A stretch of 33,140 nt of DNA from Cerioporus squamosus (taxonomy: Eukaryota > Basidiomycota > Agaricomycetes > Polyporales > Polyporaceae). The notes below the pieces were generated by a model. The model made no database searches and was not told the origin of the DNA. It saw only the letters and a program-made list of their open reading frames with translations. Position numbers and translations under genes: made by a program. This document shows positions 1 to 11,084 of this stretch, in pieces (within the stretch, counting starts at the first letter, position 1; the number at the start of each line of letters is the position of its first letter). Location of the stretch: assembly GCA_022592435.1 (NCBI GenBank), contig JABYQS010000306.1, forward strand, positions 1 to 33,140, read 5' to 3'.

Positions 1-1161
1 CCGTTACGTGACTGAGGGAAACACTGGAGGGAAGAGGAGACGATGGAGCCACCGAGGGCAGTATAAGGATCATGATGAAAGCTTTCGTGTACGAACGTTC
101 GCATCGCGAGTCTGTGGGCGTATGTGAACTTGCGACTGAGTTATTAACACGAGTATTCCACGATGAACCGCAATATACGTACAAAAAACCGACCTCGTCG
201 ACCTCCAGGGCTGCTCCCTACGGGAGGGAAGCAAGTCTATAGCATGCCACCGTTGGCATGCTGTATAGTTTATATTCAGGTATTCCGAGTCGGCTCGAAC
301 ATGTCTGAAGGCGTTACCGTCCAGCGGGGGCGATGTAAGGGGCGATGACCCGCCGCACGGCATCACACCCTCTGTGAGGCGATGATTCGAAGAGTCCCCT
401 GTTGTCTGAGCGTCGGCGCTATCCTCGTTCTGCGACTTCCTCCCGACTGCCCGAGAGCACGCCCTTGACACAGAAAAGATAAACGCACCTCGGACGACCC
501 AAGACACGAGGTTTAGATGTGATTCTCGCCCCGGTGCAACGGCGCCGATGCGTCTCGGCGCTGTTACCTCCTTCTTCACTGCACAATTCGTGGTACAGAC
601 TCGGACAGAATGACTTCATCTAGTCAGAAGGCTTGACAAGTCGAATCAACAGCGCGCCCTTGAGCTTCATATCCCGGTATGCACGCTCGACTTGCTCTGA
701 ATACTACCAAAGACAAGCCTGTGTTCATCAGCATGGCGTAACGCTGTCGCATCGACCATGCGTATTGTGTGCAACTGAGCAACTGGTGCAAGCGGCCCCA
801 GGGATCACACTGGTCGTGATACAGCGCCCTGGCCACTTGAGCGCATTGCGACGACAACAGAGGAAGTCGCATGTTCCCTGGTTCGAGAAAAGTCAATACG
901 CAGCGAACTCACCGCTGGCTACTGCAGACGCACCGGGTCTTAAACCTGCACGAGTAATCGCAACCTGCCTTGATGTTGGCGATATGTATTCTGCCGCCGG
1001 CAGAATCACGAAAAGTACTTACAGAATTGATAACCGTCCCGAGTGAGTCTAAGGCGCCGTGAAGAGCTTCGCCGAGAGGAACGAGCAATCAGATAGATAA
1101 GGTGGTATCGTACTCGACACATGTTCTGCGGTAAATTCAGATCGTGACGAACATGCCCACC
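1..1161. other. Left flank without a supported gene
   Basis: I see no convincing gene here. Open frames on both strands up to about 170 codons lack splice-site support, family motifs or a plausible coding pattern. The only structure noted is an inverted repeat at 237-268. The stretch lies downstream of the GH43 gene and may hold its 3' untranslated region. Confidence 0.5.
237..268. repeat. Imperfect inverted repeat (hairpin)
   Basis: The arms CTATAGCATGCCA and TGGCATGCTGTATAG are inverted copies around a 4-base centre. The inner 9 bp (AGCATGCCA / TGGCATGCT) pair perfectly, and the outer part pairs after a 2-nt bulge. No gene is attached to it. It could be a chance palindrome, a cruciform or the remnant of a small element. 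Confidence 0.5.
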
Positions 1162-2559
1162 TTACGCAGGGAGCGGGAAGGCGGTGTCGAAGCCCGCAGG
1201 ACTCGGGAATGCAGGCGAGCTGTCCGCATTCCAGCCAAACGACTGCGTACGAATCGTGCGGCCATCCCACCCACCGTTGGGGTCAGCGTCAGCATGGTAG
1301 ACGACGTACGGGACGCCGTTGCGATCGTACGGGAAAGACGCGTGGCCGGGTCCGAACGCGACGTCAGAGCTCGACATGACCGGGCGGTCGTCGAGGACCC
1401 ACCAGTTGCTCCGGATGACTGCGGAAACGATATCAGCACTCAGCAAGAGGAGCTCAGGCGCAGCGCAAAGGGGACGTACGCGGGTCAGCGCCTCCGTCAA
1501 TGCCCATGAAAGCAAGGCAGTACGCAGAAGTCCACGAGCCGGCAGCAGCTACGTGTCATGCATTAGCATTGGCACACTGAACAAGAGTGCGGGAAGAGCT
1601 ACTTACAGTAGACGAGGAAGGTACGGCCGTTGTTAACGAGGATCTCGGGGCCCTCGTTGATCGCCTGACCGCCACTCTGCTGCCAAGAGGGCGTAGGCTC
1701 GTGAAGCAGAATGCGCGGGCCAGAGATCTGCGTCGGGGAGCTCATGGGTGCGATGTAGAGATTCTGCGTCGTCTGGTGAGAGGAGTCTGCCCAGCCGGAC
1801 CAGATGAAGTAGCTTTGCGACACAAACGTCAGTGAGGACCACCCAGAGGTGCGAAGCATGCTCACAGTCTGCTGGGGTCGTTCTGGTACTGCGACGCATA
1901 GTTAGACAACTGCGTAGTTGCATGAGCTGAGAATGGGGCTTACAATCAGGACAGTGCCGTCAATAGCCCAGTTGTTATCCGACGAGGTGATCTGGCCGAC
2001 AAACTGCGACGCGATCCCGACAAGTCAGCCATGCCTCGCATCCCGAGCAAACAAACTCACGTTGAATGGCTGCAGAGGGTCCGTCGTGCTCGTCCCCTGT
2101 AGGACATACATCCGGTGCGAGGTATTGTCGCCGTTCTGCGCCATGGCGACGTAGATATAGAACTGGCCGTTGATGTAGTGCAGCTCCGGCGCCCACACGT
2201 CCGTGTACCCCGACGGCGGCGTGTAGACCACGGTGCCCGTCTGGGCCCACTGCGCGAGGTTGCTCGACCGGGTGACCTGGACATTGCCTCCGGTCGTGTA
2301 GAGCAGGTAATAGTAGTCTCCATACTTGAGGACCCAGGGGTCAGCACCTCCGCCGGGCTTGATAGCTGTCGGGCACGAAGGTTGAAGTCAGCGTTAGATT
2401 TGATGAGCGAAACTCGCTCTCTGCACTGCGAGACTGGAGCGGTCACATACGATTATTGTAGGTTGCCCGTCTGGAGAATGTAGTGTTGTTCGCAACTGGC
2501 GAGGCGAACGATGTCGCCGCGAGGAGGAAGCTCACGAAGAGCCAGAGGCTGAGATGCAT
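1162..2559 (-). CDS. Secreted glycoside hydrolase family 43 (arabinofuranosidase/arabinanase-type)
   Basis: This is a seven-exon gene that splices to 342 residues. Exons on the minus strand are 2559-2451, 2365-2061, 2003-1944, 1888-1866, 1812-1607, 1548-1480 and 1418-1162. The protein starts with a signal peptide (MHLSLWLFVSFLLAATSFAS) and is expected to be extracellular. GH43 hallmarks are visible in order: GGGADPWV with the presumed general base Asp45, WAPELHYINGQFYIYV, AIDGTV with the pKa-modulating Asp153, LYFIWSGW, and NEGPE with the presumed general acid Glu219. GSWTSAYCL and FGPGHASF follow near the C-terminus. GH43 enzymes are inverting five-bladed beta-propeller enzymes that release L-arabinose or D-xylose from hemicellulose or pectin side chains; the exact substrate and subfamily cannot be told here. 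The 23-bp fourth exon is unusually short but restores the LYFIWSGW motif exactly. No binding module is attached. A TATA box lies 157 bp upstream. Confidence 0.9.
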
Positions 2560-4191
2560 GGTATTGAGAGACAGTGATGATGGACGTGCACGAGACAGGT
2601 TGAGCAGGTCGAAGACCAGTCAATGGTTTCCAGTAGCTAGGCGGCGTAAGAGGGACGAGCCGTGTTGCTGGGGCAAGCGGCAGGATGCTCGCGGTGGTCA
2701 TACCCAGCCTGGTGACTTATATAGCTCCGCACAGACAGGCCGCAGCTTCGGCCCCGCAATCGCGAAGACGAAGCTCTGGGCGACGTGCCGCGTGACGACG
2801 ATAGATGATGCATGTCGTTGCATGGCGGTACGTGCGGCCCCTCCCTTCTAGCGCGAAACGCACACCTAGGCAGATGATCATGCTGCATAGGCTTGCTTCA
2901 GGTGCTGTATGAGCGAACATCGCCCAGGTCCCGGCGGTGAGGTGCGCATGCCACGCGCAGGAGTATGGTAATACCCGCTGACGACAGTGCGACAACGTCC
3001 ATGTGCAGCATCGAGCGACCGTTCGAGCTTCGAAGATCGGAATCGACCATGGCTTACCAGCGGTCTGCAAGCACAGTCCGTTGCGCTGAGCTCATACGTA
3101 GGGCTACGATCAAGGCGGCTTAGTGAGTGCTGTAGATCAGGGATGCAATGAGGAAAGCACATCACCTCCTCTCCCATACCGGAACGATGGCGATACGGTA
3201 TCCCGCTGTATCCTCTTCCGGAAGCAGCACGCGGCCAAAGCCTCACTTCGAGAACGAGTAGCTTGGATCAAACTGCGAGGAACACATGTACATGTACCTG
3301 CGCGGTCTCCATGTGGACCGTGCGAATGCCATCGTGCCTTACAGTCAATTACTCGCACCTGACCCAACGGGAGGGCAGGAGAAGTTCATGTCGTTATTCT
3401 CAGAGCTTGAGGATCAATACGAAGTCATGACATGTAGCAGCAAGTATGTTCGACGGTGACGGACGGAAGCAACTGCAGAGCTCAGCAGAGGCGCCCAGGT
3501 TCTGCTGCCAAGTCGGCGACGGATGTAGGCTTGTAGCTCTTGAGGGGGGGGGTCGCAGATACCCCCCGTGAGAACTTCTGAGTGCGAAGTTTGGCTGGTG
3601 GGAACGATCGGAGTTCGAAGCTCGGGCGCTAGCACTTGCGTATAACTCATTCTCTCGTCCTCCAAGCTGCCGAGATCGTGGACAAAGTTCCCTGAGACCA
3701 CGGTCTCCGGGTCGTGTATCTACCACACGGCGTAATTTCTGGCTGAGCCTGGACTCCCAAGTGGACGAGGGACTGAGAGCGAGAGAAGATGTTCCCACGG
3801 TACCTCACTGCCACCCCCCCTGCGAAGACGTACCAGCCTGTATTCTGAGGGACGAGGAACTACAGGCTGGCAAGCGAGCCTAGACGGATGCGGAGATCGG
3901 GAGCGCCGTCCATCCGCAGGGAGAGAAGCAAAACTTCTGACTTGCGGTTTGAGTCCAACATAACAACCGATAGCATTGCAACAATACGATAGCAGACATT
4001 GAGAACATATATGCAACGAGTCCGACTCCTGCTTCAGGATGAGTTGCCCAAGCGTCCGCCCTAGGCCTTCTGCGCGCCGAACTGGCCGGGTGTCGAGCAA
4101 GTCTTGGCCAAAGGTCCATTGACCGACGCGGTATCTGCTCAACGCACGACGCACGTCAGGGCGACGCGTCCAGACTCAGCAGCCCAAGACT
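2560..4191. other. Intergenic region between GH43 and the Cdc14-type gene
   Basis: This 1.6-kb stretch holds the GH43 promoter at its left end and lies downstream of the Cdc14-type gene on the right. Frames up to about 144 codons occur on both strands, but none shows splice signals, a signal peptide or known motifs. A G9 tract (3544-3552) followed by a C6 tract (3562-3567) could form a small GC hairpin. No other structure was recognised. Confidence 0.5.
2716..2723 (-). promoter_or_regulatory. TATA box of the GH43 gene
   Basis: TATATAAG reads on the minus strand 157 bp upstream of the GH43 start codon. It has the same core as the box in front of glyoxal oxidase A. The distance implies a 5' leader of roughly 120 bases. 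Confidence 0.6.
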
Positions 4192-6269
4192 TCAGCTGAG
4201 CCCCCACACCCCCGCCTTCTTCACGCCCTCCACAAGCGCGTCCACATTCCCCAACATCGTCCCCAAAATCTCCTTCTTCTCCTGCATCGTCCTGGGCCCG
4301 CGCTTCTCCCCCAGCCCCGCCCCGCCCGTGGGCGTGCTTGCGCTCCGTGGGCCGGCGCCCTTCACGGGGGACAACCCTGAACCCGAGGACGAGCCAGGTG
4401 AGTAGGACGGCGACTCGGACGAGGAGAAGTCTGCCAGACTCTGCGCGCGCCGGTGCAGCTTTGACGAAGCCTTCGGGGTCTCGAACGACGATGGCGATAT
4501 AGGCTGGGTGTGGGACTCCTTCCCTTTGGCCTTGTCACGGGCCGGCGTCTGCGGGGCGTCGCTACGGGGCGGGGACGAGCAAGCAGAGGAGGCAGACGAA
4601 ACGGACGAGATGGACGACACCGACAACCCGCGCGCATGCGAGCTAATGCCCGTACCAACGCGCGACCTGGCCGGGCGCACACCGCCGTGACTCGTGCTGG
4701 TGCTCTTCCCGGACTCCTCGCCTTCAGTATCCTCGGATGACAGCACGTCCCCAGGACCAGACACACGCATCTTCGGCACCAGGTTGCTGCGCTCGGTGAG
4801 CTTGGGACGGAGCCCGCTTGGAGCGCGCCCGAGATGCGATATCTGCGGCTTCTTTGGACTGAGGGGCACGTAGTCAACTTCTCTCTTGAGCATCAGCAGC
4901 GAGCGGGGCTGGCCGCGCCCGAGGACGCCGGCTACCCCTGTCGGGGGCGTGACGGTGCGTTGGTTCGGGACTAGACCTGGTATCACAGATTTGGGGGCGA
5001 GTCCGGTCGGTTTGGGTGCGAGCTTGGATGGCTCGGGATTAGTGGATGGAGGAGGATCATAAAGGGACGCTGACGTAGCAGCGGTGGAGGTGGACAGCAC
5101 TGAGAATGCAGAAGAGCTTGAAGATGAGCGAGACGAGGGACTAGTGGAGTAGCCAGAATGAGACGTCGCAGAGATTGAGGGTTGAGACTGGTGTAATGGT
5201 GAGGGAGTGCGCGCGGGAGTGGCATCAGGGGCGGAGAGCAGGGCGTCGCTGGCAGTACTGGCAGCGTCTGGGGGAACGGTCTCGTCGAGGAGGTAGAAAT
5301 AGAGGAATTCCAGGCATTTCATCCTAACAGCAGAAGTCAGCGTATGGGCATGAGGGAAGCGCACCCGACTAACCTGACTTCACGAGGCGTTCCTGCTCGC
5401 TTGAGGATCTTGACGACCACCTGAACGCCATTCAAGTCCTCGAAGACGCGGAGAGCCGGGATAGAGTCAACCAATATACACAGGAGGGTGTCTATGACGA
5501 TGGATGCCAAAGGGATCTCGGTAGATTTCGAGCTTGAGGTCGAGGTCGAGGTTTGAGATGCACCTGCTCTGGGTGACGTCGGGGTGCTGGCGGACGGAGT
5601 CGGAGGGTTCAAATGACGTGATACAAGGAGAAGATTGAGCAGAACCTGTTGCTTGTCAGCGCTGCGCATCAGTAGGAATATGGCATACCTGCCTCCAGGG
5701 GGTACCTTCGACCAAGGAATTGCTTGCTGGCTTTATGAACCAGTGCGACGCCCTGGATAATAGCCATCCCCTGTGCGAGTTGAGTAGCCAGAGTTATGAC
5801 CTCGGTCTTCTGACAGTCTTCCCCTTTGTCAATCCAGGATTAACCTTATGCAAAGTAGTGAAACTCACGATCGGTAGAACCCTTGCTCAATGATCTCTCC
5901 AAGAGCGAAGTTGTGGCTGAAGTCCATGCGATTATCCGGGATGATACTGTACGAGACACGTTGGTCGCAGAGCACTCAGAAACAGATGAGTAGCGCACCA
6001 TTGCATTGGAAGGTATCCTGCAACGCGTTGAAGTAGCGAGGCAGTCCCTCCGCCCTCGGGTCAGACGTCTCCGCCAGTACGTGTTCGATTGCCACCAGGG
6101 CTTCCCCTTTGGTTGTGGTGGATGTTCTTGTAGAAACCAGCTACGTTCTGTAAGCATCCCTCCTCCGCGTAGCAGTGCTTGCTCGTACATCGTCTAGAGC
6201 ATCTTGTAGGATATCATGCATAGGCGCAATATTGGGGTATGAGCTGTCGGGATGCGGATCCATGTCCAT
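4192..6269 (-). CDS. cdc14: Cdc14-type septation initiation network (SIN) component
   Basis: This is a six-exon gene of about 611 residues (6269-6189, 6140-5999, 5946-5869, 5823-5693, 5645-5374, 5323-4192). The first 250 or so residues match the fungal Cdc14/SIN family. Visible landmarks are DILQDALDD, YFNALQDTFQCNV, LGRRYPLEVLLNLLLVSRHL, IPALRVFEDLNGVQVVVKIL, TPREVRMK and CLEFLYFYLLDET. In fission yeast Cdc14 binds the Sid1 kinase at the spindle pole body and promotes septation; it is unrelated to the budding-yeast phosphatase of the same name. The remaining 350 residues form a Ser/Pro-rich, low-complexity and probably disordered tail, far longer than the yeast protein, ending in a short conserved-looking segment (EKKEILGTMLGNVDALVEGV). 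The start is the first ATG in a good context (GCCATGG). Intron 4 (5646-5692) appears to use a GC donor. The acceptor of intron 3 could be 5824 or a few bases away. Confidence 0.88.
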
Positions 6270-6647
6270 GGCGGATCGTCTTGAGGATGTGGCAGCGGCA
6301 GTGAGATCAGTCCATCAAGCAAAGCAGCGCAGAGCAGCCGCTGGGGCCAAGAAGATGTGTCGCCGAGGAGGAAAGAGGAGGTTTCTCCGTCGCAGACGTC
6401 GTGGGCAGCAGTCAAGGGCACTTGCAGCAGGCCATGTTCGAATCCGGCCACAGGCCAACCTTGGTCTAGGGGTCCACATATGGACACCGCGACTCGCGCG
6501 TTCTCGTCACGGGATCGCCGGATGTCCGCGCCGCGGCTCCCCGCGCACGCCCGCTTGCAGTGGGAATCGCTTGCTGCCCCCTCGCCTCTACGGCCGCCGC
6601 ACCATGGCATTGGCCAGCGTTTCCCACCTCTCCTGCTTACCACCATC
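6270..6647. promoter_or_regulatory. Divergent promoter region, Cdc14-type gene / FAH-family gene
   Basis: The 378 bp between the two divergent start codons must contain both promoters. I see no clear TATA box on either side, which would suit housekeeping genes. Open frames crossing the region are taken as chance because they overlap the coding exons on both sides. Confidence 0.45.
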
Positions 6648-7836
6648 ATGTCGCCCATCAGGACGGTGAGCTCGTCGCCGCGCACAGCGAGGAACGCAAG
6701 GTTGACAACGAGTGCAGCAATGGACTCGGCTCATCCGTTTCGTAGCCGCAGAGACGGCGCAGGTGCACATCGGTGAACCTGTAGACCCCAAGCTTGATGG
6801 TGCGTCCCGAGTCTTGCGCCAAACGTCTGGCATGTAGGCTTATCTGTACGATGCACGGACAGTTGGACTCGCGTTCCACCAGAAGAAGCCCATCAAGGCA
6901 TACGAGATCGTTGGCTCCGCGCTCGACCCCAGAGCTCAAGTCACGAAGAACGTGCTGACGGTCAAGGAGCTCCTCGCCCCCCTCTCGCGCGAGGATGTTG
7001 GTCTTGTGCGCTGTCTGGGTCTCAATTATGCGGACCACGCGGTAAGTAACACCTACGTTCGCTCTCGCGCGCGCTCTTGACCGACGGACGGCCTTGCAGG
7101 CGGAGGCAAACTTGCCCAAGCCGACATACCCTGTCCTCTTCTACAAACCCGTTAACTCCCTCATCGGCCCGAAGTCCCCGTCACTATCCCCAAGCACGTG
7201 CAGCCTGTAGAGAAGCACCTGCCCGACTACGAGGTCGAGCTGACCGTGGTCATTGGCAAGGCCGCGAAGAACGTGTCCGAGGCGGACGCGCTTGACTATG
7301 TCCTTGCCTACACTGCCGGAAACGACGTATGTTCTCCCCCTGAGACGGCGCGCGTATGTCACTGATGTCCTGGCGCAGATTTCCTTCCGGTACCACCAAA
7401 TGGCAGTCTCGCAGTGGAACTTCTCCAAGGGTTACGGTGCGTGTCATGATGGCCATGGCCGTTCAACCAATATACTCATCTCATGTGCTCAGACAACACG
7501 ACGCCCATCGGCCCATGCTTGGTAGCCGCTCATGCTATCCCCGATCCTCAGAGAGTTCCTCTGAAGACAACCGTCAACGGCAAGGTCCTCCAAGATGGTA
7601 CCACCGCCGACCAGATCTTCAACGTCCGCCAGACCATCGCCTTCCTCTCCCAAGGCACCACCCTCCTCCCGGGGTCCATCATCATGACGGGCACGCCCAA
7701 GGGCGTCGGCTTCGTCAAGAAACCGCCGCAGTTCCTCAAGGATGGCGACGACATGAGCGTTTGGATCGGGAACGGCATCGGCACGCTCGTCAACCCGGTG
7801 GTAGAGGAGCGCGGGAACGAGAAGGCGAAGCTCTGA
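6648..7836 (+). pseudogene. Fumarylacetoacetate hydrolase family protein, frameshifted
   Basis: Six exons are clear: 6648-6665, 6718-6799, 6863-7041, 7100-7326, 7379-7436 and 7493-7836. Without the lesion the protein would be about 302 residues, the normal size for fungal FAH-superfamily proteins (acylpyruvase or fumarylpyruvate-hydrolase-like). Family motifs are [39 protein letters not shown] with the paired metal-binding Glu, AYTAGND with the metal-binding Asp, SFRYHQMAVSQW and GSIIMTGTPKGVGF. Exon 4 breaks near 7171-7175: the frame reading [11 protein letters not shown] runs into a stop, while the frame one base over carries [21 protein letters not shown]. Exon 4 is therefore 227 bp where 228 is needed. 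The break lies before all metal ligands, so a truncated product should be inactive. Every other splice junction keeps frame, so this is either a recent inactivation or a base-calling error in an otherwise intact gene. The 18-bp first exon was chosen because it gives an ATG in good context and a phase-0 junction. Confidence 0.8.
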
Positions 7837-8796
7837 TGCGGAGGTTGTAGGGCTGTATCCTGTTGCCCACGCTGGTACGGAAGATCTGAACCGGAGTGAT
7901 GTGGAGGCTGAGTTCACTGGGACGGGGGTTCTACCAAAGGTTAAATCGAGCCGCTGAGTGATCATGCCTATTCTTGTATACTCGCTGAACGTCTCTTTCG
8001 GCCGCATGTCGTTGCATTAATGTGATCACCTGCATAACCAGCGTGCTCACAGTGTTCTATAAGTTCGCGGACGACAGAGGGAACTTGTGTAGCAACAAGC
8101 GACCTCGGGCTTCCCTACGGCTGTTCACTTGGCACAACACATATAGGTTCCGTCCGACGAGTGGTCCATGTTAGCTGAGCTGGTAAGCATTGCGCTCAGC
8201 CTCACGTGCACTGCCTTAACTCACTTCGCATGGTCAAGATCTCTCCTACAGCTAGCACACCCATGCGCCGCTGGTCAAGCTTTTGAGCTACTCTCAGGCT
8301 TTGTAGGGACTCTGCCAGTTTCGCCCTCCTTCCAAGATTATTCATGTCCGTGCGCTTAAGCGTCTGATCTGCAACAAGCTTTAGTATGTTGGTCTTACAC
8401 CGGGGACAATTTATGCCGACCGTCTACACCCCTCTGTATTTATTCGCTTTAGACCGCTCATCATTGACTTCCCAAACAGATCTGCCTTTACCACGCGTGC
8501 ATTCAAAACAACCCGTTATGCCTCGTCGCGTACACGAATATGGGAACGGGACCGAACTTGCCAAGCACGTTCTCAACATTGCGCTCATGGTCGCTCACGC
8601 ATGAACGCATAGTCAGGTCCCGGCATCATGCCGACGAGTCCTTGCTCTCACACCTGCAGCTCGGGAGCTCACGCCCAGGAGCACCGTCGGCCGTCGGGAT
8701 TGCCTGTGGTCTCTATATAAGCACCAATCCGCGTTTCCTGACCCTCGGCTTGATCCCTCCAGTCAGACAGAGACAAGGTCGAGCTCCATCAACACA
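7837..8796. other. Intergenic region upstream of glyoxal oxidase A
   Basis: The 960 bp between the FAH-family gene and glyoxal oxidase A show no supported gene. The right end carries the glyoxal oxidase TATA box. I see no repeats. Confidence 0.5.
8714..8721 (+). promoter_or_regulatory. TATA box of glyoxal oxidase A
   Basis: TATATAAG lies 83 bp before the ATG at 8797. Comparable boxes precede copies B (65 bp) and C (75 bp). Confidence 0.7.
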
Positions 8797-10666
8797 ATGA
8801 ACTGGTCCCTTCTCTCTCTGTTCTCACTCCTCGCCTCCTCCACATACGCAGCGCCTTCGGCACCCGATGCGCCACAATGGCGGTTTGAGCTGAAGAACGT
8901 GACGTCGGGCATCGTCGCCCTCGAGGCGATCGTCGTCTCGCCCAACCTTGTCGTGATGTTCGACCGCGCCTCGGACGACCCGCTCCAGATTAACGGCCAC
9001 TCTGCGTGGGGCGCTCTTTGGAACCTGGAGACGAGCACGGTCCAGCCGCTCGACGTCCTGACGAACTCGTTTTGTGCGAGTGGGGCGCTGCTCAGTAACG
9101 GCACCATGGTGCGTCCCTTGTCCTCGCGACTGTTGTACACTCTGGTTGAGCCGTTTTTGTAGGCAAGTCTCGGAGGTGACCCCCGTGGCTTCCCGGGCAA
9201 CCCCGCCATCCATCCTGGAAACCAGGCGATCCGTATCTTCGAGCCATGCGCATCCCCGACTGGCGAGGGCTGCACGCTCTTCGAGGACCCGGACACTTTG
9301 CACCTCCTCGCGAAGCGCTGGTACCCCTCCTCCATCCGCATCTTCGACGGTAGCCTCATGATCATCGGCGGTACGCACGTCAACGCGGCATTCTACAACA
9401 TCGACCCGGAGAACAGCTTCGAGTTTTTCCCGCCCAAGGAGGACACGGTCCGTCCATCGGCTTTCCTCGAGAGGAGTCTCCCGGCGAACTTGTTCCCGCG
9501 GTGCGTACATCCGGTCTCACATCCGTTTCCTAACCCAGTTCACGCTGGCTGACGTTCGTTTTGACAGCGCATTCGCTCTCCCTGACGGCCGTGTGTTTAT
9601 GGTGGCGAACAATCAGTCCATCATCTACGACATCGAGGCCAACACCGAGACGATCCTCCCCGACATCCCGAACAACGTCCGCGTCACGAACCCCATCGAC
9701 GGCTCCGCGATTCTCCTCCCGCTCTCCCCGCCCGACTACACTCCCGAAGTGCTCGTGTGCGGCGGCACGCAGACCGACCCCCTCGACCCCTCGCTCCTCT
9801 CCTCGCAAACGCCCGCAACCTCGCAGTGCTCCCGCATCACCCTCACGCCCGCGGGCATCGCGAAGGGCTGGGAGGTCGAGCACATGCTCGAGGCGCGCAC
9901 GATGCCCGAGCTCGTGCACGTCCCGAACGGCCAAGTCCTCATCGCCAACGGCGGCCAGTCCGGCTTCGCCGCCATCGCGACCGTGCAGGACCCGATCGGG
10001 AACTCAAACGCAGACCACCCCGTGCTCGTGCCCTCGCTTTACACGCCCAGCGCGCCGCTCGGGCGGCGCATCAGCAACGCGGGCATGCCGAGCTCGGGCA
10101 TCGCGCGCCTGTACCACTCGAGTGTCACGCTGACCCCGCAGGGCAACTTCCTCATCGCGGGCAGCAACCCGAACGCGCAGACGGTCGTGGGTCCGAACGT
10201 GACGTTCCCGAGCGAGTTCAGGGTGCAGACGCTCGACCCGCCGTTCATGTTCGTGGAGAGGCCGAAGCTGTTGAGTATGCCTGAGAAGCTCGCGTTTGGC
10301 AAGCGGGTGACCGTGCCCATCTCGCTCCCGAACTCTCTGTCGCGGCCGGGCGCGAAGGTGCAAGGTTAGTTGCATCGCGGTGGTGTAGCGTTTTTTTTAC
10401 CCTCGTACTGATTTGTCTGTCTGACCATTCTAGTCGCGTTGATGGACCTTGGGTTCTCGAGCCACGCGTTCCACTCCAGTGCGCGCCTTGTCTTCATGGA
10501 CGCGACAATCTCCGCAAACCGCAAGTCGCTCACGTTCGTAACCCCTCCGAATGGCAAGGTCTATCCGCCAGGACCGGCAACGGTCTTCCTGACCGTCGAT
10601 AACGTCACCAGCGAGGGTGCTTGGGTCATGATGGGCAGCGGGAGCTCCCCGCCGACCCTCGAGTAA
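8797..10666 (+). CDS. glx: Glyoxal oxidase, copy A (AA5_1 copper-radical oxidase)
   Basis: Four exons (8797-9108, 9163-9500, 9568-10364, 10434-10666) splice to 559 residues. A signal peptide of about 18-19 residues precedes the mature enzyme. The protein matches wood-rot glyoxal oxidases throughout. Cys93 in [15 protein letters not shown] and Tyr158 in [14 protein letters not shown] are the expected thioether-crosslinked radical cofactor pair. Tyr399-His400 in [14 protein letters not shown] and His493 in [12 protein letters not shown] are the remaining copper ligands by comparison with galactose oxidase and glyoxal oxidase. The enzyme oxidises glyoxal, methylglyoxal and similar aldehydes with O2, releasing H2O2 outside the cell to feed ligninolytic peroxidases. 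Third codon positions are very GC-rich, more so than in copy B, which may mean high expression. Its 3' end faces the Zn2Cys6 gene. Intron positions and phases equal those of copies B and C: phase 0 after NGTM, phase 2 in FPR, phase 1 before the last exon. Confidence 0.95.
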
Positions 10667-11084
10667 GGCTGGAAGCAGTCGACTGATGGCCGCGATGTGT
10701 TCATAGCTGCGTTACTTACCCTTGAATCCACAAGCCCCATATTGTGTTCTCAGATCTCTCGAGCTGCACTGCCTGGTGCCATGCTTCTGATTAACCTCAG
10801 GCCTCAAGCACCATCCAGGTCTTGAGATCGCAACGAACACCGACGATGAGATTATAATCTACACTAGGGAATACACTTCTGCTATACAGCCACCATTCCT
10901 CCGGGTACATACGCTACGTATACGTCGACATTTTGCAAGATTAGGAATAGCGGAGGAACGTCCAGTATAAAAGAAAGAAACGCAGCGCATTCACTGCAGA
11001 CACCGAAGAAAGAAAGATTCGGACAACAGAGAAAGCAACACCAGACAGATCGAAAGCATCCACCGACTACCATTGCAGCTATTG
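10667..11084. other. Convergent spacer between glyoxal oxidase A and the Zn2Cys6 gene
   Basis: This 418-bp spacer separates two stop codons and should contain both 3' untranslated regions and polyadenylation sites. No gene is supported. Confidence 0.5.

Noticed and set aside
70..579. 169-codon minus-strand frame
   Set aside because: No motifs, splice logic or promoter; composition looks like antisense noise in GC-rich DNA.
633..1046. 137-codon plus-strand frame
   Set aside because: No recognisable domain, rich in rare combinations of Arg, Cys and His, and no supporting context.
3720..4154. 144-codon minus-strand frame upstream of the GH43 gene
   Set aside because: Arg/Ser/Pro-rich chance translation without motifs or a plausible start context.
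8824..9510. 228-codon minus-strand frame opposite glyoxal oxidase A
   Set aside because: It is the complement of conserved glyoxal oxidase exons; strong GC bias at third positions creates long antisense frames.
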